12,985 nt of DNA from HGM04593 sp964485215 (GTDB taxonomy: Bacteria > Bacteroidota > Bacteroidia > Bacteroidales > Bacteroidaceae). Below are positions 6,722-12,985 of this stretch, in pieces (within the stretch, counting starts at the first letter, position 1; every line of letters begins with the position of its first letter). The notes under the pieces are model-generated. The model worked only from the letters and a program-made list of their open reading frames with translations, searched no databases and was not told the origin of the DNA. The stretch is taken from NCBI GenBank assembly GCA_964485215.1, contig CAZAIM010000070.1:1-12985 (forward strand), given 5' to 3'. The position numbers and the translations under genes were made by a program.

Positions 6722-8515
6722 TTACATTCTTTCTGGCACTTCAATTCCGAGAAGGTTCATCGCTGTCTTTATCACCTTCCCGACGTTGCGTGTTAGCAAT
6801 ATCCTAAAGGCTTTTGTTTCTTTGTTTTCCTCTCGCAGAATGCTGAAGTCGTGGTAGAACTGGTTATACTCCTTGGCGAGTTCGTATGCGTAATTCGCAA
6901 TACCCGAGGGGGAGTAGTCAATACCTGCCTGGCGTACTACCGCCGGGAATTCATTCATCAGGCGTATGATTGCGCATTCCTTCTCGCTGATGCTTGCTGG
7001 TGCTCCGGCTGTCTCTGTTTCAACTCCGGCTTCTGCTGCCTTGCGTTCAATGGAGCGTGTTCGGGCGTAGGTGTATTGGATAAAAGGCCCGGTGTTGCCG
7101 TTGAAATCGATGGATTCCTTGGGGTTGAACAGCATATTCTTCCGTGCATCTACCTTCAGCATAAAATATTTGAGTGCACCAAGCCCGATTATGCGGCTTG
7201 TCTCAGCCTTTTCATCCTCAGGCATATCGTTCAGCTTGCCTCCGAGTTCCTCAGATGTCTCGCGTGCTGTCTTTATCATCTCGTCCATGAGGTCATCGGC
7301 ATCGACAACTGTTCCTTCGCGGCTCTTCATCTTGCCTTCGGGCAGTTCGACCATTCCGTATGAGAAATGCACGAGTCCTTTTCCCCAGGCAAACCCAAGG
7401 CGGTCGAGCAACAGAGAGAGTACCTGGAAGTGATAATTCTGCTCATTGCCCACAACATATACCATCTTGTCAATGGGGTAGTCGCGGAAACGGAGTTGTG
7501 CTGTTCCAATGTCCTGTGTCATATAAACCGATGTGCCGTCACTGCGTAGCAACAGTTTCTCGTCGAGACCGTTGCTTGTAAGGTCGGCCCATACCGAACC
7601 GTCTTCCCTGCGGTAGAAAAGCCCTTTTGAGAGTCCGTCGAGTACAGTCTCTTTTCCTACGAGATATGTGTCGCTCTCGTAGTAGATTTTGTCAAAGTCT
7701 ACACCCAGACGCTTGTATGTCTCGTCGAATCCTTCGTAAACCCAGCTGTTCATCCTCTCCCATAATGTACGTACCTGCTGGTCTCCGGCTTCCCATTTTA
7801 CAAGCATTTCACGTGCTTCGGCCATAAGAGGCGAGGCTGCTTCTGCTTCCTCTTTGCTCATCCCCTTTTCCATAAGTTCTGTAATCTCAGCCTTGTAGTG
7901 CTTGTCGAATGCTACATAGAAGTCACCGATAAGGTGGTCTCCCTTTTTGCCACAGCTCTCCGGTGTGCAGTTCTCGCCCCATTTCAGCCAGGCAAGCATG
8001 GATTTGCAGATATGTATTCCACGGTCGTTTACAATGTTTGTCTTCACGACTCTGTTTCCGTTTGCTGCAATAATGTTCGATAGGGCATAGCCAAGCAGGT
8101 TGTTGCGTATGTGTCCTAGGTGCAGCGGTTTGTTCGTGTTGGGCGACGAGTACTCTATCATGACAAGCGGCGAGGTTTCATCGGCCTTAATTGTTCCCCA
8201 TTTTTCCTGCTTGTCGATATGCTTGAGCAACTCAGTCCAGTAACTGTTGGCAATGGATAGGTTTAAGAACCCTTTTACTACATTGAACGCCGAAATTACA
8301 GGCTGTTTTGCTTTCAGGTATTCTCCTATTTCCCGGGCTGTCTCATCGGGGCGTTTCTTTGAAAGTGCAAGAAACGGAAAAACCACAAGCGTGAAGTCTC
8401 CCTCAAATTCCTTGCGTGTCTTCTGCAATTGAATCTTTTCTGCGTTGAATTCTGCGCCATAGAGTTCTTTTATGGCATCAACGACACTCTGTACCAAAGT
8501 ATTTTCAATGTTCAT
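6722..8515 (-). CDS. argS: Arginine--tRNA ligase
   Basis: This is a 597-residue class I aminoacyl-tRNA synthetase that charges tRNA-Arg with arginine in the cytoplasm. The N-terminal additional domain covers about residues 1-95. The HIGH-type signature is HLGH (132-135) within SSPNTNKPLHLGHIRNN. The KMSKS counterpart is KMKSREGTVV (395-404), the degenerate form usual for many ArgS proteins. The C-terminal anticodon-binding DALR domain starts near 475, with FIQYTYARTRSI at 478-489, and ends at the conserved terminal Met. The chosen start (MNIEN) aligns with the usual ArgS N-terminus. The frame stays open for 79 codons further upstream, but that extension is low-complexity, crosses the promoter-like region and is not ArgS-like. 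This is the first gene of a probable unit continuing into RNase H, an LTA-synthase-like gene and a CDP-glycerol transferase. Confidence 0.97.
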   Translation of the reverse strand: MNIENTLVQSVVDAIKELYGAEFNAEKIQLQKTRKEFEGDFTLVVFPFLALSKKRPDETAREIGEYLKAKQPVISAFNVVKGFLNLSIANSYWTELLKHIDKQEKWGTIKADETSPLVMIEYSSPNTNKPLHLGHIRNNLLGYALSNIIAANGNRVVKTNIVNDRGIHICKSMLAWLKWGENCTPESCGKKGDHLIGDFYVAFDKHYKAEITELMEKGMSKEEAEAASPLMAEAREMLVKWEAGDQQVRTLWERMNSWVYEGFDETYKRLGVDFDKIYYESDTYLVGKETVLDGLSKGLFYRREDGSVWADLTSNGLDEKLLLRSDGTSVYMTQDIGTAQLRFRDYPIDKMVYVVGNEQNYHFQVLSLLLDRLGFAWGKGLVHFSYGMVELPEGKMKSREGTVVDADDLMDEMIKTARETSEELGGKLNDMPEDEKAETSRIIGLGALKYFMLKVDARKNMLFNPKESIDFNGNTGPFIQYTYARTRSIERKAAEAGVETETAGAPASISEKECAIIRLMNEFPAVVRQAGIDYSPSGIANYAYELAKEYNQFYHDFSILREENKETKAFRILLTRNVGKVIKTAMNLLGIEVPERM

Positions 8516-8571
8516 ATCGTTATGTTTTTTTGTTTTCACCGGAATCTGTGATAGATATACATAATCTCTTG

Positions 8572-8579
8572 CAAAGATA
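8572..8579 (-). promoter_or_regulatory. Predicted -7 box of the argS promoter
   Basis: On the minus strand TATCTTTG (8579-8572) fits the Bacteroidetes TAnnTTTG -7 box and lies 56 bases upstream of the argS ATG. The -33 region around 8599-8603 reads only TTTA-like, so the second half of the promoter is weak. If functional, it would drive argS and the three genes behind it. The untranslated leader is A/T-rich with no recognisable riboswitch or T-box. Confidence 0.5.
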
Positions 8580-8704
8580 GTGCAAGTCGGGAGCAGAATA
8601 AAATAAATCTTTTGTTTTTTTATGCTGCACGGTGCTGTGACGGTGTAAAAAATGCAAATCTGTCCGGCTAAATGATAAAATAAGTTATAGAGCAGCTGTG
8701 CAGG

Positions 8705-8736
8705 TTGCCCAAAATCATAAGTTTGTATTATCTTTG
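8705..8736 (+). promoter_or_regulatory. Predicted promoter of the rhomboid pair
   Basis: TTG (8705-8707), a 21-base spacer and TATCTTTG (8729-8736) fit the Bacteroidetes promoter form. Transcription would start near 8743, giving a leader of about 37 bases before the first rhomboid ATG at 8780. It is divergent from the argS promoter in a 264-base spacer. The rest of that spacer holds no other feature I can support. Confidence 0.55.
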
Positions 8737-8740
8737 CAAA

Positions 8741-8764
8741 AAAATGTGGCATGAGCCATTTTTT
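8741..8764 (+). other. Short hairpin with T-run in the leader of the first rhomboid gene
   Basis: TGGC (8747-8750) and GCCA (8755-8758) pair around an ATGA loop. A flanking G-T wobble, one mismatch and an A-run/T-run (8741-8744 with 8761-8764) extend the stem. It lies at or just after the predicted transcription start, 15 bases before the start codon. It could be a 5'-end stabiliser or simply an A/T-rich coincidence, because the GC stem is only four pairs. Confidence 0.3.
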
Positions 8765-8779
8765 GTTTGAACGACAATT

Positions 8780-9511
8780 ATGAACAAATTACCTATTGTA
8801 ACGAAGAATCTGCTGGCAATAAATGTTTTGCTCTTCTTGGCATCATTGGTTGCGGAGAAACAGGGTGTAGACCTCAATGAGATTCTTGGACTTCATTTCT
8901 TTATGGCCGATGGTTTCTATCCATTCCAGTTAGTAACCTATATGTTTATGCACGGTGGTTTTCCTCACCTGTTCTTCAATATGTTCGCCCTTTATATGTT
9001 CGGCAGGGCTGTCGAGCATGTTCTTGGCACAAAGCGTTTCCTGATTTTCTATTTCGCCGCAGGAATAGGTGCCGGACTGCTTCAGGAGGCCGTAGGTTTC
9101 ATCCGTTATAGCTCTATCATTGAAGGGATGTCGCCCGAAAACATACAGACTGTGCTGAACGCAGGTGCGGCGGCATTGCAGAAACATATGAATTACGTTG
9201 ATCCAGGAATGGCTGAATTGAATATTGTGCTCAATGTCTCTACAGTAGGCGCGTCTGGTGCTGTATATGCTATACTGCTCGGTTTTGGAATGTCATTCCC
9301 CAATGAGAGAATGTATATATTCCCTTTGCCGTTTCCTATCAAGGCAAAATTCTTCGTCTTAGGCTATGCCGCTCTGGAACTGTTGCTCGGAATGTCGGGC
9401 AGCAACGATGGAGTTGCGCATTTTGCACATCTGGGCGGTATGCTGTTCGGCCTTGTACTGATTCTGTATTGGCGTAGAAAGAAAAAAATTGGAGGCCCTT
9501 ATTATGTTTGA
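8780..9511 (+). CDS. Rhomboid family intramembrane serine protease
   Basis: This 243-residue multi-pass membrane protein has the Rhomboid domain signature. HGGFPHLFFNMFALYMFG (58-75) is the first-loop/TM2 motif, with the oxyanion-side His63 and Asn67. GASGA (157-161) carries catalytic S159. AHFAHLGG (213-220) carries catalytic H217. The Ser-His dyad is complete, so proteolysis within or next to the membrane is expected. Between the third and fourth membrane segments there is a polar insert of about 45 residues (about 105-150), much longer than in GlpG-type enzymes. The C-terminus is short and basic. The start is supported by family length and by the promoter 37-75 bases upstream. The next rhomboid gene overlaps the end of this one by 8 bases. 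The physiological substrate is unknown. Confidence 0.92.
   Translation: MNKLPIVTKNLLAINVLLFLASLVAEKQGVDLNEILGLHFFMADGFYPFQLVTYMFMHGGFPHLFFNMFALYMFGRAVEHVLGTKRFLIFYFAAGIGAGLLQEAVGFIRYSSIIEGMSPENIQTVLNAGAAALQKHMNYVDPGMAELNIVLNVSTVGASGAVYAILLGFGMSFPNERMYIFPLPFPIKAKFFVLGYAALELLLGMSGSNDGVAHFAHLGGMLFGLVLILYWRRKKKIGGPYYV
9491..9495 (+). promoter_or_regulatory. Strong Shine-Dalgarno site of the second rhomboid gene
   Basis: GGAGG lies 8 bases before the ATG at 9504, inside the last codons of the upstream rhomboid. Most starts in this window have no clear Shine-Dalgarno site, so this one stands out. It decides the start in favour of ATG 9504 over an in-frame TTG at 9489. Together with the 8-base overlap it points to translational coupling. 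Confidence 0.7.
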
Positions 9512-10412
9512 GAATATTTTCCGGCGTTTCAAGAATAGCGATATTGTTGGCAAGTATATTTTTGCTAATGTCGCAGTATTCGTTTTTGTCGTTTCCATCG
9601 CGGTTTTCTCGATACTCCTGAATGCGCCGGAGGCGCGTGGAACCGTTGTGCGTTATTTTGAGTTGCCGGCTTCGCCTGCGCTACTGTTGCATCGCCCTTG
9701 GACCATATTCACCTATATGTTCCTGCATGTCGACCTTTGGCATATATTGTGGAACATGATAGCCCTTTATGTGTTTGGTAAAATATTCCTGAAATTCTAC
9801 TCGATGCGCCATTTTGTAGGCTTTTATATTCTTGGCGGCATTCTTGGCGGTGCAGCCTATGTTCTTGCCTTCAACCTGTTCCCGTATTTTGCCCCCGTGG
9901 CAGGCTTTGCCTTTCTGACGGGTGCCTCTGCTTCGGTACTGGCGATTGTTGTCGGTGCGGCTGTCCGTAGCCCGGGCTATAGAATAAATCTTCTCTTTTT
10001 CGGCAGTGTAAAACTTTCCACATTTGCTTTGGTGACTGTGCTGATTTCGTTTCTTATGATTTCGGGCAATAATGCTGGCGGTAATTTCGCGCACCTTGGC
10101 GGTGCTTTCGCTGGCTGGCTCGTCGCATATCTGATGGGGAAGGGAACCGATTTGACAAAAATTGTGAACAAACCGGTTGATTTAGTGTCGTGCATCTTTC
10201 GCAGGCGGCCTGCTGCAAAGAAGAAAAAGAGCAAATTCAGGTATACGGCAAACTGTGGCACCGGCGGCAGAGCCTCGGACTATCAGTACAATGCGCGAAA
10301 ACGTGCCGATGAGGCTGAGATTGACAAGATTCTTGAGAAAATAAAGAAAGGCGGCTACGCTTCGCTCAGCGAGGAGGAAAAAAAGCGTCTTTTTGATGCC
10401 TCGGGCAAGTAG
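9504..10412 (+). CDS. Rhomboid family protein with C-terminal DUF6576-like domain
   Basis: The protein has 302 residues from the ATG served by the GGAGG. The rhomboid core spans about residues 15-212: TYMFLHVDLWHILWNMIALY (70-89) gives the TM2 His80/Asn84 motif, GASAS (140-144) gives S142, and NFAHLGGAFAG (194-204) gives H197. The motif after the nucleophile is GASA, not the classical GASG, but the Ser-His pair is intact. After the last membrane segment comes a basic stretch (about 233-246, rich in Lys/Arg). A soluble tail follows, ending in DEAEIDKILEKIKKGG (269-284) and SLSEEEKKRLFDAS. This is the DUF6576 type of tail known on Bacteroidetes rhomboids, probably cytoplasmic. It overlaps the upstream rhomboid by 8 bases, so both are made together and may act as a pair. 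The substrate is unknown. Confidence 0.9.
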   Translation: MFENIFRRFKNSDIVGKYIFANVAVFVFVVSIAVFSILLNAPEARGTVVRYFELPASPALLLHRPWTIFTYMFLHVDLWHILWNMIALYVFGKIFLKFYSMRHFVGFYILGGILGGAAYVLAFNLFPYFAPVAGFAFLTGASASVLAIVVGAAVRSPGYRINLLFFGSVKLSTFALVTVLISFLMISGNNAGGNFAHLGGAFAGWLVAYLMGKGTDLTKIVNKPVDLVSCIFRRRPAAKKKKSKFRYTANCGTGGRASDYQYNARKRADEAEIDKILEKIKKGGYASLSEEEKKRLFDASGK

Positions 10413-10445
10413 TCCAAAGCCTGTCTGTGGGGGAAATTGGTGGGT

Positions 10446-10472
10446 GTGCGCGGGCGCAACCGCACGATTTTT
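10446..10472 (+). terminator. Possible weak terminator after the rhomboid pair
   Basis: GTGCG (10446-10450) pairs with CGCAC (10461-10465) around a 10-base GC-rich loop, followed by GATTTTTA. The stem is short and the T-run has only five bases, so this is a tentative call. Its placement, 33 bases after the rhomboid stop and before the secDF promoter, is right for a terminator. Confidence 0.35.
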
Positions 10473-10526
10473 ACTCATATAATAAAGAAAAACGGGAAAA
10501 ACCGGTGTGGTTTAAGAAAAAAACAC

Positions 10527-10534
10527 TATATTTG
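10527..10534 (+). promoter_or_regulatory. Predicted -7 box of the secDF promoter
   Basis: TATATTTG is an exact TAnnTTTG match, 46 bases before the secDF ATG. The -33 position (about 10504-10507) reads GGTG, a poor match. The leader is A-rich (AAAAGGAAC, then AATAAATTTTAATAGAA), typical of Bacteroidetes translation starts. It suggests secDF is transcribed separately from the rhomboids. Confidence 0.55.
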
Positions 10535-10580
10535 CGCGTTTTTAAAAGGAACAAATAAATCATAATAAATTTTAATAGAA

Positions 10581-12985
10581 ATGCAGAACAAAGGATTTGT
10601 AAAAGTTTTTGCAGTACTGCTTACACTTGTGTGTATGTTCTACCTCTCGTTCACATTTGTTACCAGACATTATTCCGGTGAGGTCGACAAAGAGAAGAAA
10701 GTGTGGCTCGGCATATACACATTGCAGCAGTGCGAGGAGTTGGAGATTGGTCTTGGATTGGATCTTCAGGGCGGTCTCAGTGTTACAATGGAGGTGTCGG
10801 TTCCCGACCTTCTCAAGTCGCTTTCGGGCAACAAGGCAGACGAGGATTTCAACGTTGCAGTTGAGACTGTGCGCCATGCGATGAACTCGGTAGACGGTGT
10901 CAGTGACCCTATTGCATTGTTTGTCGATACCTACAAGGAGAAATCCGGCGGCAAGAAGTTGGCAGCACTGTTTGCAACCGTAGAGTTGAGGGACGTAGTG
11001 AATGCTTCATCATCGGACGATGAGGTTATCAGCGTTTTGCGCAAGAAACTGGCCGAGGCTGTAGATAACTCGTACACTGTAGTACGTTCACGTGTTGACC
11101 GTTTCGGTGTTGCACAGCCCAATATCCAGAAGTTGATTGGCGGTCAAGGCCGTATTATGGTGGAACTTCCCGGAGTAAAGGAACCGGATCGTATCCTCAA
11201 CCTTCTCAAGGGTTCAACTAACCTTCAGTTCTGGGAAACATACAACCTTGCAGAAATTAATTCAATTGTAATCCCTGCGCTTGGCAATCTTGCAGAGAGA
11301 GTGCTTCCGAAGGATACATGTGCAATGGCTGTAGGCAGAATGATTCGTGTGTACACAAACCCGCAGTATCACTCTGCAACATCAGTTGTCGGTCATTTCC
11401 ATATCAGCGATGTCGAAAATATAAACAAGCTCCTGGCTCAGCCAGAGGCAAGCAAGCTGCCAAGAGGCCTTAAACTGTTCTGGGCTGTAGAGCCTACAGC
11501 ATTTGAGGATGGCGGCAAGAAGGAGTTCCTGGAACTTCACGCTATAAAGGATGTCGACAATGACGGGAATGCTCCTTTGCAGGGCGACATCATAGCAAAC
11601 GCGTCTGCCGATTTCCAGAACAATGATCCTTGCGTTAATATAAAGATGAACTCTAAGGATGCTCACACTTGGGCCAACATAACAGAGAGAAACAGAGGCC
11701 GCAGCGTGGCAATTGTTCTCGATGACCTGGTTTATTGTTCACCTACCGTGAATGAGAAAATCAGCGGTGGAAGCTGTGTCATTTCCGGCCACTTTACCGT
11801 TGAGGATACACAGGACTTGGCAAATGTCCTCAGTTCCGGCAAGATGCTTGCGCCAATGAATGTTGTCGATGCACAGGTTCTCGGTCCTTCTCTTGGTGCT
11901 GAATCTATCAATCAGGGTCTCATCTCTTTCATCGTTGCATTTATTGTGCTGATGATTTATATGTGCTTAATGTATGGTGCTATCCCGGGTTCAGTAGCAA
12001 ACATGGCTCTGTTCCTGAACCTCTTCTTTACATTGGGTATCCTTGCATCATTCCAGGCTGCGTTAACAATGTCCGGTATTGCCGGTATTGTGCTTACTCT
12101 TGGTATGGCTGTCGATGCCAACGTGCTCATCTATGAGCGTACCAAAGAGGAACTCCGTGCAGGAAAACAGGTGCGTGCGGCACTCTCCGACGGTTACAAG
12201 AATGCTTTCTCGGCAATCTTTGACTCTAACTTTACATCAATCATAACCGGTGTCATACTGTTCTACTTCGGTTCAGGTCCAATCAAGGGATTTGCTACAA
12301 CATTGATTATCGGTCTGTTGTGCTCATTCTTTACAGCTGTATTCGTTACGCGTGTTGTTTTCGAGCACTTCATGAACAGGAACAAGTGGCAGAACCTGAC
12401 ATTCACAACCAAGTTCTCAAGAAACCTTATGCGCGACAATAACTACAACTTCCTTGGCGCGTCCAAGAAGGCCGGAATTATCTTGTCTGTTGTAGGAGTC
12501 GTGATGCTTGGTTCTATTGTTGTCCGTGGTGTCAGCCCCAGCATCGACTTTACCGGTGGCCGTAACTTTATCGTGCAGTTCGAGAAAAAGGTTTCTGCCG
12601 ACCAGGTTCGCGACTTGTTGAAGCAGAAGATTACCGATGCCAATGTGCAGGCTATCCAGTATGGTACAGACGGCAATCAGGTTCGTGTGTCAACGAACTA
12701 TATGATTAACGACACAGCTGCTGCCGGTACAGATGAGAAGATTGAGGCATTCCTCTTCGATGCTTTGAAGGACGGTGGTCTTGTAAGCGATTCGCTCAAG
12801 CTTGAGGATTTCCGTAACCGTACTCTCGAGAAAGGTCAGGGAGCTTCTATTATGGGTTCACAGAAGGTAGGTGCAAGTATTGCTAAGGATATTCGTGACG
12901 GTGCTGTAATTGCGGTCATTTTGGCTCTTGTAGCAATCTTCTTCTATATTCTTGTCCGTTTCCGCAATGTAGCGTACAGTGTAGG
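10581..12985 (+). CDS. secDF: Protein translocase SecD-SecF fusion, 3'-partial
   Basis: There are 801 codons before the right edge; the natural protein should be about 1000 residues. SecD part: membrane segment 1 (about 7-27), the GLDLQGG motif (59-65), and a large periplasmic P1 region including SVAIVLDDLVYCSPTV (375-390). The membrane bundle starts near 446. The conserved AGIVLTLGMAVDANVLIYER stretch carries D512, the residue implicated in proton coupling. SecF part: first membrane segment (about 631-650), SIDFTGGRN with D656, a periplasmic region, and the beginning of the next membrane segment at the window edge. The complex works with SecYEG, using the proton motive force to pull exported proteins across the inner membrane. 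SecD and SecF fused in one chain is normal for Bacteroidetes. The region between the first motif and the head domain (about 70-170) is longer than in E. coli SecD, also usual for the lineage. Confidence 0.96.
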   Translation, partial: MQNKGFVKVFAVLLTLVCMFYLSFTFVTRHYSGEVDKEKKVWLGIYTLQQCEELEIGLGLDLQGGLSVTMEVSVPDLLKSLSGNKADEDFNVAVETVRHAMNSVDGVSDPIALFVDTYKEKSGGKKLAALFATVELRDVVNASSSDDEVISVLRKKLAEAVDNSYTVVRSRVDRFGVAQPNIQKLIGGQGRIMVELPGVKEPDRILNLLKGSTNLQFWETYNLAEINSIVIPALGNLAERVLPKDTCAMAVGRMIRVYTNPQYHSATSVVGHFHISDVENINKLLAQPEASKLPRGLKLFWAVEPTAFEDGGKKEFLELHAIKDVDNDGNAPLQGDIIANASADFQNNDPCVNIKMNSKDAHTWANITERNRGRSVAIVLDDLVYCSPTVNEKISGGSCVISGHFTVEDTQDLANVLSSGKMLAPMNVVDAQVLGPSLGAESINQGLISFIVAFIVLMIYMCLMYGAIPGSVANMALFLNLFFTLGILASFQAALTMSGIAGIVLTLGMAVDANVLIYERTKEELRAGKQVRAALSDGYKNAFSAIFDSNFTSIITGVILFYFGSGPIKGFATTLIIGLLCSFFTAVFVTRVVFEHFMNRNKWQNLTFTTKFSRNLMRDNNYNFLGASKKAGIILSVVGVVMLGSIVVRGVSPSIDFTGGRNFIVQFEKKVSADQVRDLLKQKITDANVQAIQYGTDGNQVRVSTNYMINDTAAAGTDEKIEAFLFDALKDGGLVSDSLKLEDFRNRTLEKGQGASIMGSQKVGASIAKDIRDGAVIAVILALVAIFFYILVRFRNVAYSV

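Noticed and set aside
6851..7363. 170-codon Cys-rich plus-strand open frame inside argS
   Set aside because: It is antisense to the ArgS C-terminal half, including the KMSKS-like region and the start of the anticodon-binding domain. The apparent cysteines come from reverse-complemented Ala/Thr codons.
8516..8752. In-frame 79-codon upstream extension of argS
   Set aside because: The extension lacks ArgS similarity, runs through A/T-rich sequence with a -7 box, and starts close to the opposite rhomboid promoter. MNIEN at 8515 matches the normal ArgS N-terminus and gives the usual 597 residues.
10451..10458. TGCGC-GG-GCGCA near-palindrome as a terminator stem
   Set aside because: A two-base loop is too small. 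The alternative GTGCG/CGCAC pairing with a 10-base loop next to the T-run is more reasonable and is listed with low confidence.
1..12985. CRISPR array, tRNA, rRNA, insertion sequence or phage module
   Set aside because: No regularly spaced repeats, cloverleaf-like stretches, transposase motifs or terminal inverted repeats were recognised by eye. Coding density is high, with housekeeping and envelope genes only.

Overview
The window looks like a chromosomal segment from a Bacteroidales bacterium (Bacteroides/Prevotella-like). Three things point there: promoters of the Bacteroidetes form (a TAnnTTTG box, with a TTTG-like box 19-21 bases upstream), A-rich leaders with few Shine-Dalgarno sites, and lineage-typical proteins (fused SecDF, tandem rhomboids with a DUF6576-like tail, RNase H with a viroplasmin-like N-terminus, a 597-residue ArgS). 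This placement comes from gene content and signals, not from a database match. No rRNA, tRNA, CRISPR array, insertion sequence or phage gene was recognised.

Left part (1-6074), cell-surface block. A minus-strand LTA-synthase/sulfatase-fold membrane enzyme runs off the left edge. It is divergent from a plus-strand GT10 (alpha-fucosyltransferase family) gene. That gene converges with a minus-strand CDP-glycerol glycerophosphotransferase family gene, which follows a second LTA-synthase-like gene. Together they suggest a fucosylated surface glycan carrying phosphoglycerol or a similar phospho-alcohol. The chemistry recalls teichoic acid enzymes but sits in a Gram-negative lineage.

Middle part (6083-8515). 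RNase H and arginyl-tRNA synthetase lie immediately upstream of the second LTA-synthase-like gene on the same strand, with gaps of only 8-15 bases. The probable transcription unit is therefore argS - RNase H - LTAS-like - CDP-glycerol transferase, which couples housekeeping genes to envelope genes. Its likely promoter is just upstream of argS.

Right part (8780-12985). A plus-strand pair of rhomboid-family intramembrane proteins overlaps by 8 bases and is translationally coupled through an unusually strong GGAGG. It is followed, after a 168-base gap with its own promoter, by a SecD-SecF fusion that leaves the window at the right edge. This is a membrane protein export and proteolysis neighbourhood.

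Nothing in the window is clearly a new system. The best lead is the phospho-glycan enzyme set: two LTA-synthase-like paralogues with different predicted nucleophiles (Ser and Thr), a TagB/TagF-like transferase, and GT10. A secondary lead is the matching basic amphipathic tails on the two convergent transferases.
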